The notes beneath the pieces were generated by a model. It was not told the origin of the DNA, searched no databases, and saw only the letters and a list, made by a program, of their open reading frames with translations. Positions 35,607 through 43,753 of a stretch of 64,000 nucleotides of DNA are shown here, in pieces. Every line of letters starts with the position of its first letter. Position 1 is the first letter of the stretch. The DNA is from Neobacillus kokaensis (GTDB lineage: Bacteria > Bacillota > Bacilli > Bacillales > Cytobacillaceae): contig NZ_BNDS01000024.1 of assembly GCF_014656545.1 (NCBI RefSeq), positions 1 through 64,000 on the forward strand. Reading direction: 5' to 3'. The position numbers and the translations under genes were made by a program.

Positions 35607-36308
35607 GTGTTTGTTTTTCTCTTCACGGAAATCCTTTGGCGACATCCCCTCTATTTTTCGAAATAATGTACTAAAATAGTTTTGACTGCTGAATCCGCTA
35701 TTTTCTGCAACAACAGATATCGACCAGCTTGGGTTCTCAAGCAATAACCGTTTGGCAGCTTGAATCCGGAATTGAATTAAATACTCTGAAAAAGATACAC
35801 CAACCTCTTCGTGGAATTTGCGGCTTAAGTAGGTTGGATTAACATGGACAGCGCTGGCAATTTCTGATAGAGAGATCTTTTCTGTAAATCTATCATGAAT
35901 TGCGAATAATGAATTTTGAATTAAAGCAGAATAACGATGGGATAAGTGACTATCCTTGTATTTTGCGAGAATTTTTAACAATTCGTTTTCTATAACGGGT
36001 TTGGTTAAGTAATCAATAACCCCGATTCTAATGGATTGCAGGGCATAACTGAAATCCTGACAGGCAGTAACCATTATAATTTCAACATCTTTATTTATTT
36101 TCCTAAGTTCCTCGCCAAATTCCAGTCCCGATTTTCCCGGAAGATTTATATCCAAAAAAGCCAGCTGGATATCAATATTTTGACAGATTGATTGAGCTTG
36201 ACATGCATTTTGAGCCTTGTAATACTTCCATAAAGGAAATTCAGTTTGGAGTAAATATTCTAGCTGTTCCAGCTCTAATGGTTCATCATCGAGTAATAAG
36301 ACATTCAT
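35595..36308 (-). CDS. YesN-like response regulator 1 (receiver + AraC HTH), orphan
   Basis: A 237-residue two-component response regulator. The receiver domain (residues 1-120) has the acidic pair D7/D8, phosphoacceptor D53 in LAFLDINLPG, T in MVTACQDF and K in YLTKPV. The C-terminal AraC-type domain with two helix-turn-helices spans about 135-235 (SLSEIASAVHVNPTYLSRKF; GFSSQNYFSTLFRKIEGMSP). It is closely similar in its first 60 residues to the regulator at 48170. No kinase gene adjoins it. It is divergent from the amidohydrolase gene at 36525, whose promoter bears direct repeats suited to an AraC-type dimer. ATG 36308 follows GGAGGG by 9 nt; the longer frame upstream is untranslated. Confidence 0.88.
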   Translation of the reverse strand: MNVLLLDDEPLELEQLEYLLQTEFPLWKYYKAQNACQAQSICQNIDIQLAFLDINLPGKSGLEFGEELRKINKDVEIIMVTACQDFSYALQSIRIGVIDYLTKPVIENELLKILAKYKDSHLSHRYSALIQNSLFAIHDRFTEKISLSEIASAVHVNPTYLSRKFHEEVGVSFSEYLIQFRIQAAKRLLLENPSWSISVVAENSGFSSQNYFSTLFRKIEGMSPKDFREEKNKHKIP

Positions 36309-36388
36309 TTCACTTAGCCCTCCGTCTTGACAATAGCCCTCGCCCTCGCTCTTGCTTTCATTACATTTAATCAAAACATATATTCCGA

Positions 36389-36474
36389 AGTAAATATGAG
36401 AAGCTAAAGAAGTAGAAAAAGTTTAAAAATGAGTAATAATTCCGAAAATATCAATAACATTTTTTTTCTATAAT
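36389..36474 (+). promoter_or_regulatory. 21/22-bp direct-repeat operator and promoter, amidohydrolase operon
   Basis: AGT-initiated repeats start at 36389 (AGTAAATATGAGA), 36411 (AGTAGAAAAAGTT) and 36432 (AGTAATAATTCCG), spaced 22 and 21 bp. The last begins 37 bp before TATAAT (36469-36474). The same geometry is found before all three substrate-binding protein genes. There is no good -35 box, as expected for an activator-dependent promoter. Confidence 0.65.
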
Positions 36475-36524
36475 TATCCTATAATCCTAGCAGCTAACAG
36501 AGTAACAAATTTAGGAGGTTCAAA

Positions 36525-38036
36525 ATGATTGATTTGCTGTTAATTCATGGAACAGTCATAACAATGGATGCAGAGAGACGCATAATTCAAGATGGAGCTG
36601 TCGCAATTCATGCAGGCAGAATAGTAGATGTTGATCTTACAGAAAGAATAGAATCAAAGTATGCAGCCAAAAAAGTGATGGATTGTAGTCATCAATGTAT
36701 TTTGCCTGGATTAATAGATGTTCATGGGCATGGCGGGCATTCGATGTTTAAAACAATTGCTATGGAGAACATAGACTTTTGGATGCCAATCATGACAAAT
36801 ACGTATAAGCATTTCGTTACTGATGACTTTTGGTATTACGAGGGAAAGCTTTCTGCTCTTGAGAGATTAAAAGCTGGCATTACAACAGGTGTATCTGTGT
36901 TAGGTTCGATGCCGCGTTCTGATGATCCAATCTTTGCAATCAACCATGCTAAAGCTTACGCCGAGGCAGGTATAAGAGAGGTTGTCTGTACAGGTCCCTG
37001 TAATCCGCCATGGCCGCATTTATTCAGCCGCTGGGTCGATGGGAAAAGGGTTGTAAAAGAAGTAACCTACGAGGAAGTGTTACAGGGGGCGGAAGCCGTT
37101 ATTGAAGCTTTGAATCATGCAAATGATGACCGGACCCGTGCTTTTATTACACCATTTGTAATCGTTACTTCAGTTGAGCCTTCAGGGCCGACCTCACCTG
37201 CAAGGCTTTATGGATTAACAGAACATGATCTCTATCAAGCAAAAAGAATTCGCGAAATTGCTAGGAAGTATAAAACACGGATCCATTCAGATGCCTTTGG
37301 CGGGATGATTCATCTTGCTGTTCAGGACCCCGACAACGCACTTTTAGGACCTGATGTTCACCTCCAGCATTGCAGGGGAATTTCATTCGATGAGGCACGA
37401 ATCTTGGCGGATACAGGTACAAATGTGAGTGCTTCCCCAGGTATTTCACAGGTAAGTGCGCGAACTCCTATTCCGGAATTAATCGAACTTGGAGCGACGG
37501 TTGCCATATCGACCGACGGAACATCACCATGTACAAGTTTTGATATGTTTCAAGCAATGAGAAAAACACAGTTTGTCCACCAGGCTGCTTTAAGAGATGA
37601 ATATTATTTACCGCCTGGCAAGCTGTTAGAGATGGTAACGATTGAAGCGGCAAAATGCATTGGCTGGGATGATGAACTTGGTTCACTGGAAGCTGGCAAA
37701 AAAGCTGACGTGATTACCGTTAACCTCAACCAGCCGCATTTAGCTCCTGAATTTATGCACGTCCATCGCTTGGTTTACCAAGCGGTTGCCAATGATGTCG
37801 ACCACGTCATTGTGGATGGGAAAATCATCATGGAAGGCCGAAAAGTCCGTTCGGTTGATGAACAAACAGCCCTATTTGAGGCTAACGAAGAGGCGAAGGC
37901 AACCATACAGCGGGCTGGCCTTGAAAAATATATGCAGCCGACAAAATATTTCTGGGGCCATGCACGTGGTTATGTCGATGAAAAGCGGTATAACGAAGAA
38001 GATTATAGTATTAGCAGATTGAAAGGAGATGTTTAA
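36525..38036 (+). CDS. TRZ/ATZ-like amidohydrolase
   Basis: A 503-residue member of the amidohydrolase superfamily with all metal motifs: H67 and H69 in GLIDVHGHGGHS, His in TRIHSDAFGG near residue 250, His in LQHCRGIS near 282, and Asp in STDGTSPC near 330. The flanking small beta domain is formed by residues 1-58 and about 395-450. The C-terminal extension (about 450-503) contains WGHARGYVDEKRY. Substrates of the group are ring-bound or side-chain amines and amides; none can be named here. ATG follows GGAGG. The stop is 1 nt before the next gene, so the two are co-translated. Confidence 0.82.
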   Translation: MIDLLLIHGTVITMDAERRIIQDGAVAIHAGRIVDVDLTERIESKYAAKKVMDCSHQCILPGLIDVHGHGGHSMFKTIAMENIDFWMPIMTNTYKHFVTDDFWYYEGKLSALERLKAGITTGVSVLGSMPRSDDPIFAINHAKAYAEAGIREVVCTGPCNPPWPHLFSRWVDGKRVVKEVTYEEVLQGAEAVIEALNHANDDRTRAFITPFVIVTSVEPSGPTSPARLYGLTEHDLYQAKRIREIARKYKTRIHSDAFGGMIHLAVQDPDNALLGPDVHLQHCRGISFDEARILADTGTNVSASPGISQVSARTPIPELIELGATVAISTDGTSPCTSFDMFQAMRKTQFVHQAALRDEYYLPPGKLLEMVTIEAAKCIGWDDELGSLEAGKKADVITVNLNQPHLAPEFMHVHRLVYQAVANDVDHVIVDGKIIMEGRKVRSVDEQTALFEANEEAKATIQRAGLEKYMQPTKYFWGHARGYVDEKRYNEEDYSISRLKGDV

Positions 38037-38037
38037 A

Positions 38038-39507
38038 ATGGCAACAAAATTAAAAGGAAGATATGTGATTGGCTATGACGGATCTGATCATGTCATAATC
38101 GAAAATGCTGAAGTTGTTTATGAACACGACACAATCATTTATGTCGGTAAAAATTATCAAGGTGAAGTGGATGAGGTAATTGACGCTGGAAATGCGGTCA
38201 TTAGTCCAGGCTTTATCGACTTAAATGCGCTGGGGGATATTGATCACGACATACTCCATCTTGAAGCAATTGCAGAAAGACAAAAAAACCTGCTTTGGTC
38301 AGAGCGCTATGTTCAAAATGGATATCATGAAGTCATGACAGAGGAAGAAGAGGCTTTTAAATCCCTATACGCCTATTCGCAATTAATTCTTCACGGAATT
38401 ACAACAGCAATGCCGATAACTTCTGTTTTTTATAAAAGATGGGCGGAAACATATCAGGAATTAGCAGCAGCAGCCCATCATGCTGGAAAATTGGGATTAA
38501 GAATTTATTTAGGCCCAAGCTACCAATCCGGAATTAGAGTAGTGGAGCCCGATGGAGCCATCAAGCTTTTTTGGGATGAAGAGGCAGGAAGGGCAGGACT
38601 AAAGAGAGCGGTTAAGTTTGTTGAGGAGTTTGACGGCGCCTATGATGGATTGGTGAGAGGAATGCTTGCACCTGAACGGATTGAGTGTCAAACAGAAGAA
38701 AGTCTCAAAGAAACGAAACATTATAGTGAAAAATTAAATGTGCCAATCAAGCTTCATGCTGCTCAAGGTAGCTTTGAATACCATAGAATGGTTGAAAAAC
38801 ATGGCGTAACGCCTATCCGTTATTTATATAATCTTGGCTTCTTGGGACCAGCAATAGGAATTCCTCATGCTCATTTTATTGCAGGTTACAGCGAGACCAA
38901 AGCCGGTGAGGGGGATGATATTGCCTTATTAAAGGAAACGAATACAACGGTCATTCATTGTCCGCTAATTATTGGCCGGCATGGCAGTGCATTAGAATCA
39001 TTTGCAAAATATAAAAGGGCAGGAGTTAATCTTGCTATTGGAACAGATACCTTCCCTCCGGATATGTTTCAAAACATTCGAACAGGCAGTATGCTGTCAC
39101 GAGTAATCGAACAGAACGTAGAAGATTCAACCTATGCTGATTTATATCGGGCGGCAACAATCGGCGGGGCAAACTTCCTCGGCAGGGACGATTTAGGAAG
39201 ACTTGCTGTTGGAGCTAAAGCTGATATTATTGCAATCGACTTAGATGGCTTTCATATGGGAGTAATTGACGATCCTATTCGGACAATGATTGCGAGCGGC
39301 AGCGGCAGGGACGTCAAATTATCGATAATAAACGGCAAGATTGTGATGAAAGACCGCAAAATTCCTGGACTAGATTTGGAACAAATAAAACAACAAGGGC
39401 AGCAATATTTTGCTAAAATGAGAAACGGGTATTTGGAAAGAGATTATCAGCAGCTTCCTGAAAATGAACTGCTTGCACCATCTTTCAAAATAGTAAAGTC
39501 AATATAA
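38038..39507 (+). CDS. Amidohydrolase lacking the H-x-H motif, paralogue B
   Basis: A 489-residue close paralogue of the protein at 26210, similar over the whole length (both start K-x-KGxYVIG-D and end with L-x-PSF). As there, the first metal motif is PGFIDLNALGD, with Asn and Leu replacing the two histidines, while LHAAQG, IPHAHF and GTDTFPPD are kept. It is encoded 1 nt after a canonical amidohydrolase (36525), so it may act with it as a complex or on the next intermediate. ATG 38038 follows AAAGGAG by 9 nt. Confidence 0.8.
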   Translation: MATKLKGRYVIGYDGSDHVIIENAEVVYEHDTIIYVGKNYQGEVDEVIDAGNAVISPGFIDLNALGDIDHDILHLEAIAERQKNLLWSERYVQNGYHEVMTEEEEAFKSLYAYSQLILHGITTAMPITSVFYKRWAETYQELAAAAHHAGKLGLRIYLGPSYQSGIRVVEPDGAIKLFWDEEAGRAGLKRAVKFVEEFDGAYDGLVRGMLAPERIECQTEESLKETKHYSEKLNVPIKLHAAQGSFEYHRMVEKHGVTPIRYLYNLGFLGPAIGIPHAHFIAGYSETKAGEGDDIALLKETNTTVIHCPLIIGRHGSALESFAKYKRAGVNLAIGTDTFPPDMFQNIRTGSMLSRVIEQNVEDSTYADLYRAATIGGANFLGRDDLGRLAVGAKADIIAIDLDGFHMGVIDDPIRTMIASGSGRDVKLSIINGKIVMKDRKIPGLDLEQIKQQGQQYFAKMRNGYLERDYQQLPENELLAPSFKIVKSI

Positions 39508-39517
39508 TAGTATAACA

Positions 39518-39603
39518 AGTCAAGAGATTAAAAAAACAAGTAAAGATATTTAAAATTCTAGTAAAGATATTTAAAACAAAATAGTCTGAATATTTCTTAT
39601 AAT
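39518..39603 (+). promoter_or_regulatory. 21-bp direct-repeat operator and promoter, SBP 1
   Basis: Two identical copies of AGTAAAGATATTTAAA start at 39539 and 39560, with a weaker third (AGTCAAGAGATTA) at 39518; all are spaced 21 bp. TATAAT lies at 39598-39603, 38 bp after the last repeat starts. No -35 consensus is seen. Confidence 0.7.
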
Positions 39604-39638
39604 TAAATAGAATTAAATAAATATTCAGGGGGCTAGTG

Positions 39639-41207
39639 ATGGTAAAAGTGAAAAGGGTATTTGGTAGATTGTTGCTGTTTATGTTAATCGTAGTCGTTAT
39701 CAGTGGATGCTCAACTAATCAGGATGTAAGTTCAAAAGATAATAACGGTAAAGGTTCATCAAAAGAAGGTGGAACTTTAATAATTGCGCGTTTGTCTGAT
39801 CCTGAAAACCTAGATCATCATTTTATGTCGACAATCAATGCAGCAAGTGTCACACATAGTAAAATTTATGAGGGGCTCGTTGGACGGGATAAAAATTCAG
39901 AATTTAAGCCATTGCTTGCAGAAGAATGGAAGCAGCTTAATGATACAACCTGGGAGTTTAACCTAAGAAAGAATGTAAAATTCCATGATGGAACTGACTT
40001 TAATGCAGAGGCAGTGAAAGCAACTTTTGATCGCTTGCTAGATCCTAATGTTGCCTCGCCAAGAGCCAATGTATTTAAAATGGTAAAAGAAGTGAAAGTC
40101 ATTGATGATTATACCGTTCAGTTTATTTTATCAGAGCCATTCTCTCCTTTACTTTCCATCCTAGCCAGTCATGAGGGAGGTATCATAAGTCCGAAAACAA
40201 TTGAAAAGTTCGGTAAGAAAATAATCAACGAACCGAATGGAACAGGTCCGTTTGTTTTCGAATCTTGGACTCCTGGTCAAGAAATTGTCTTTAATAAGAA
40301 CACTGAATATTGGGGAGCAAAAGCTAAGGTTGATAAAGTGGTATTCAAAGTAGTACCGGAAGAGACAACACGAATTTCCATGCTTGAGACAGGAGAGGCA
40401 CATATTGCTGAACCGTTGTCAGTCCCTATGCTGTCTACAGCAGAAGGTTTAACTTCAGTTGAGGTCTATCGCAGTGAAGGATTTGGGACAGAGTATATAG
40501 GTTTTAATGCAAAGAAAAAACCATTTAACGATGTCCGTGTGCGGAAAGCAATTGCACATGCTGTTGAAATAGATTCAATTATAAAAGGGGTATACAATAA
40601 TATTGGCAAAAAATCAAACTCATTACTGGGTCCAAAGGTTTTTGGCTACCATCCAGACATGAAAGCATACGAATATAACCTTAATGAGGCGAAAAAATTG
40701 CTAGCCGAAGCAGGCTATCCGAATGGTTTTGAGGTAACATTAAAAACAATGGACAATAAGGAAAGAGCCAATATGGCTGAAGTACTTCAATCACAATTAA
40801 AAGGGATTGGTATAAAAGTTAAGGTTGAGGTATTAGAGTATGGTACATTTGTAGAACAAGTGAATAAAGGTAACTCTGAAATGTTCATCTATAGCTGGAG
40901 AAACGCAACAGGTGATGCAGATTATAACCAATATAATCTTTTCCATACAAACTCCCATGGTGCAGCAGGAAATACATTCTTCTACAGCAATAAAGAGGTT
41001 GACCGTTTAATTGATGATGCACGTAAAGAAAAGGATCCAAACAAGAGGATTGAATTATATGCAAAGGCACAGGAACTAGAAATGGAAGATGCTGTATATA
41101 TTCCAGTAAGAGTAATTGAAAATATGGCAGCTGTTGCAAAAAATGTGAGCGGATTTGGTATCAGCCCGGCCAGCTATTTAGAAATTAACGATGTTTCCAT
41201 TAAATAG
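39639..41207 (+). CDS. ABC transporter substrate-binding lipoprotein 1 (SBP_bac_5)
   Basis: A 522-residue family 5 (peptide/nickel/glutathione type) binding protein. The signal peptide ends in VVISGCS (lipid-anchored Cys near residue 25). Family blocks are GGTLIIARLSDPENLDHHFM, WEFNLRKNVKFHDGTDFNAE and VRKAIAHAVEID. Proteins of this fold bind peptides, opines, and other amide-rich solutes. It is about as similar to SBP 2 (43754) as a recent duplicate and less to SBP 3 (53881). It has no permease genes of its own and would use the Dpp-like set at 49720-53596. It has its own direct-repeat promoter. ATG 39639 is 6 nt after CAGGGGG. Confidence 0.88.
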   Translation: MVKVKRVFGRLLLFMLIVVVISGCSTNQDVSSKDNNGKGSSKEGGTLIIARLSDPENLDHHFMSTINAASVTHSKIYEGLVGRDKNSEFKPLLAEEWKQLNDTTWEFNLRKNVKFHDGTDFNAEAVKATFDRLLDPNVASPRANVFKMVKEVKVIDDYTVQFILSEPFSPLLSILASHEGGIISPKTIEKFGKKIINEPNGTGPFVFESWTPGQEIVFNKNTEYWGAKAKVDKVVFKVVPEETTRISMLETGEAHIAEPLSVPMLSTAEGLTSVEVYRSEGFGTEYIGFNAKKKPFNDVRVRKAIAHAVEIDSIIKGVYNNIGKKSNSLLGPKVFGYHPDMKAYEYNLNEAKKLLAEAGYPNGFEVTLKTMDNKERANMAEVLQSQLKGIGIKVKVEVLEYGTFVEQVNKGNSEMFIYSWRNATGDADYNQYNLFHTNSHGAAGNTFFYSNKEVDRLIDDARKEKDPNKRIELYAKAQELEMEDAVYIPVRVIENMAAVAKNVSGFGISPASYLEINDVSIK

Positions 41208-41223
41208 AAACATATGTTATAGA

Positions 41224-41252
41224 GGGATATCCATATCGGATATACCCTTTTA
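41224..41252 (+). terminator. Terminator after SBP 1
   Basis: GGGATATCC and GGATATACCC pair with one bulged base, followed by TTTT. It probably attenuates read-through into the next amidohydrolase gene. Confidence 0.5.
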
Positions 41253-41287
41253 TCTTTTATCTATCATTGAAAGGAAGTTTAACATTA

Positions 41288-42511
41288 ATGAATAATTATT
41301 GGTTAAAAAACGTACGTTTAGAAACTGGTTATAAAAGAGAGAATGGCCGTGTCACAGGGACAAATACAGAGCTATATCATCTGTTAATTTCAGCTGGTAA
41401 AGTTACAAGATTAATAGATGCAAATGAGATTATTACGGATGAATTTCCTATAAAGGATGCAAAGGGACTGCTGTTAATTCCATCCTTTATCGAAAAACAT
41501 GTCCATCTTGATAAAACTTATATGGGCGAGAATTGGAGGGCCTGCATCCCGGCGTCAAGTGTGATTGAGCGCTGTGAAATTGAAAAAAACATTCTTGCTT
41601 CTATTTCTTTAAGTACCCAGGAACGCGCTGAAGCTTTGCTTAAGGTGCTGTTGTCCTATGGATCGACTCACGTAAGAACACATGTGGATATTTATCCAGA
41701 AGTAAAATTACAAAATTTAGAAGGTGTCAAACAAGCATTAGAAACTTATTCTAATAAAGTAAGCTCTGAAATTGTCGCATTTGCCCAACATGGGTTGCTT
41801 CGTCCCGGAACTGTTCAATTAGTTAGAGAGGCATTAAGAAATGGTGCGGGAATAGTCGGGGCAGTCGATCCTGCTACAGTCGATAATAATATAGAGGTGT
41901 CATTAGTCCAGTTAATGGAGTTAGCAGTTGAAGGCAATGCCGATATCGATCTGCATTTACATGACCCGGGTCACTTAGGAACGTTTACAATGAAACGGCT
42001 TGCGTATTTAACGAAGCAAGCTGGCTGGGAAGGAAGAGTAGCAGTCAGCCATGCCTTTGGTCTTGGAGATGTATCGAAGGAAGAAGCAATAGAAATGGCT
42101 GAGATATTAAAAGATGCAGGGATTTCCATTGTAACCAGCTTGCCAGGCGGCCGTGCCATTCCTCCTGTTAATCTACTGGATAAATTAGGTGTTGAGGTAG
42201 CTGTAGGTAATGATAATATCTACGACTCGTGGTGGCCGACAGGAAACGGCGATGTTCTTGAAAGGGCCGGCCGGTTGCTGGAACGTTATAGATGGACTGA
42301 TGAAGTCTCGTTATCTCAAGCATTAAAATTTATTACTGGCGGTGTGACACCGCTGGATAAAGATGGTAACCAAGTATGGCCAAAATCAGGGGATGCAGCC
42401 AATATGATTTTAGTAGATGCGAGCTGTTCTGCCGAAGTAATTGCTAGAAGGTCGAAAAGACAAGCTGTTTTTTATGAAGGAAACTTAGTTTCTGGTTCAT
42501 TAAATCTATAA
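41288..42511 (+). CDS. Cytosine-deaminase-like amidohydrolase, paralogue 2
   Basis: A 407-residue paralogue of the enzyme at 23163. Metal residues are in EKHVHLDKTYMG, DLHLHDPGHLG, SHAFGLGD and the Asp of VGNDNIYDSW; paralogue 1 has CDGFYDSW at the last site. Alterations around that Asp (N before D, N after) probably change the substrate pocket. I start at ATG 41288 (MNNYWLKNVRL), 10 nt after AAAGGAAG; the frame from 41267 has no site. It sits directly behind SBP 1 and in front of the IS remnant, which begins 15 bp after its stop. Confidence 0.8.
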   Translation: MNNYWLKNVRLETGYKRENGRVTGTNTELYHLLISAGKVTRLIDANEIITDEFPIKDAKGLLLIPSFIEKHVHLDKTYMGENWRACIPASSVIERCEIEKNILASISLSTQERAEALLKVLLSYGSTHVRTHVDIYPEVKLQNLEGVKQALETYSNKVSSEIVAFAQHGLLRPGTVQLVREALRNGAGIVGAVDPATVDNNIEVSLVQLMELAVEGNADIDLHLHDPGHLGTFTMKRLAYLTKQAGWEGRVAVSHAFGLGDVSKEEAIEMAEILKDAGISIVTSLPGGRAIPPVNLLDKLGVEVAVGNDNIYDSWWPTGNGDVLERAGRLLERYRWTDEVSLSQALKFITGGVTPLDKDGNQVWPKSGDAANMILVDASCSAEVIARRSKRQAVFYEGNLVSGSLNL

Positions 42512-42525
42512 AATTATGTAAGTAA

Positions 42526-43370
42526 GGGGGGCTGACTCAAAAGATCGTTGAATAACGACTCTTTTGAGTTAGTTTCCTTTTTCATCCATTTTGTTTTTAG
42601 ATTTTAAAGATTTACTCCCCCAGGGGGAATGGGCAACACAAATAAGACCCCATTCCGTAATATTTTTGGAAAGGCCTCTTAACGAAAACCGATTGAAACC
42701 CCGGTTATGTTTTATTTGCCCGAATACAGGTTCAACATCCATTTTTCTCTGTCTATATTTTTTGTCACCTTCTTCAGTGGACAAAAGTACCCGAACCTCT
42801 TTCCTCTGTTTCTGGTTTTCTATAGACACTTGGATGTTTTTCGTTTCTTTTCTTTTGGCGCAAGCTTCTTGAAAAGGGCAGTTAGGGCAATCTGTGCATA
42901 AATAAGTCCTGATATCCGTTTTCCTTCGACTCTCATACTGAAATACAAGGCGTTTATTGTTCTTACAAGTCCACTCGTCAAGCTCATCATCATAGGTCAT
43001 ATTTTCTATGCGTCCAACTTGTTTTTTCCAAGCTTTGGTTTGTTTTTTGTCAAAGCTGTTATATTTTATGTAGGCTTTAACCTCATTCTCTTCTAAGTAG
43101 GCGTAGTTTTCTTCACTTCCATAACCAGAATCTGAAATCCAATTCTTTGGCATTGGACGGTTAAAATGTTTAAGTGTTTCGAAATGCGGAATTAAACAGT
43201 TTGGATTCATCTTTTCAACAGCAAAGTCAACGATTCGGCAAAGATGGTGTTCGGAGATCAAGACTTCAATATCCATAGGTAGAACTAGGTCGTAGTATAA
43301 TTCATGTACACAAGAAAATCATTCCTTTTAGTTAATGTGGTGTGGTAACTTCATTATACCAAATGGATGA
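42526..43370 (-). mobile_element. Degraded IS1182-like element, copy 1
   Basis: The outer end (42526-42585) has GGGGGCTGACTCAAAAG and a hairpin around CGTTGAATAACG that is nearly identical, inverted, to the end at 58750-58806. Inside is a minus-strand transposase remnant. The element's 5' side ends near AAGAAAATCATCC/GGATGATTTTCTT inverted repeats (43313-43380). Most of the transposase catalytic core is missing, so the element cannot move by itself. Confidence 0.7.
42569..43276 (-). pseudogene. IS1182 family transposase, internally deleted
   Basis: A 235-residue frame remains. It joins an N-terminal piece (EHHLCRIVDFAVEKMNPNCL) to the middle and C-terminal part: DSGYGSEENYAYLEEN, the cysteine cluster CTDCPNCPFQEACAKR, and RQRKMDVEPVFGQIKHNRGF with the last acidic residue of the DDE triad. 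Upstream in-frame codons (YYDLVLP) continue without a start, and the C-terminus runs out of frame after ICVAH. At least two deletions are present. The fragment at 58290-58690 is a second, shorter copy. Confidence 0.8.
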
Positions 43371-43423
43371 TTTTCTTATTTTTTTGTACAAAGAATAATG
43401 ACTTATTTTTTTCACTCTGTTGA

Positions 43424-43563
43424 TTGGAGCGGAAGGCGGCGAAGACTCCTGCGGGAGTAGTGGGACAGGTGAGACCCCGCAGGCGTTTACGCCGAGGAGG
43501 CTCACCGCCTACCCCGCGGAAAGCGAAGCCGCCTGGAGCGGAAATCAACAGACCAATTTCAGA
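43424..43563. repeat. GC-rich dispersed repeat, copy 1
   Basis: A strongly GC-rich block, from TTGATTGGAGCGGAAGGCGG to GAGCGGAAATCAACAG, stands out from the AT-rich background. Its ends are inverted relative to each other (GTTGATTGGAGCGGAAGGCGG against CCGCCTGGAGCGGAAATCAAC). An inverted copy lies at 58117-58262. Repeats of this look are common in Bacillaceae genomes; apparent ORFs over it are composition artefacts. Confidence 0.75.
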
Positions 43564-43570
43564 GTACATA

Positions 43571-43626
43571 AACAAAAGAGGGAATGTCCCTAAAAGTTAT
43601 CTACTTTTGGGACACCCTCTTTTAGT
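43571..43626. repeat. Palindromic IS-end-like hairpin, copy 1
   Basis: An imperfect palindrome (AAGAGGGAATGTCCCTAAAA against TTTTGGGACACCCTCTTTTA) spans 43573-43624. GAGGGTGTCCCAAAAG is a common IS terminal sequence. The hairpin ends in a T run and could also terminate transcription. An inverted copy lies at 58049-58103. Confidence 0.6.
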
Positions 43627-43646
43627 TTTTTATATTTTTCAAAAGT

Positions 43647-43710
43647 AGTAAAGATATTTTAAAAAAAAGTAAATATTTTTGAGGTATAATAGTTAGAATA
43701 TTTCTATAAT
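43647..43710 (+). promoter_or_regulatory. 21-bp direct-repeat operator and promoter, SBP 2
   Basis: AGTAAAGATATTT at 43647 and AGTAAATATTTTT at 43668 are 21 bp apart; TATAAT is at 43705-43710, 37 bp after the second repeat starts. It has the same layout as at 39539, 36411 and 53736. Confidence 0.7.
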
Positions 43711-43753
43711 TGGTTATAGACAGAGTTTTCAATAAAACAGGAGGGTTAAGACT

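Noticed and set aside
43424-43648. ORFs across the GC-rich repeat as small proteins
   Set aside because: They appear in both copies only because the repeat is GC-rich and stop-poor; there is no ribosome binding site and the frame runs through the palindrome.
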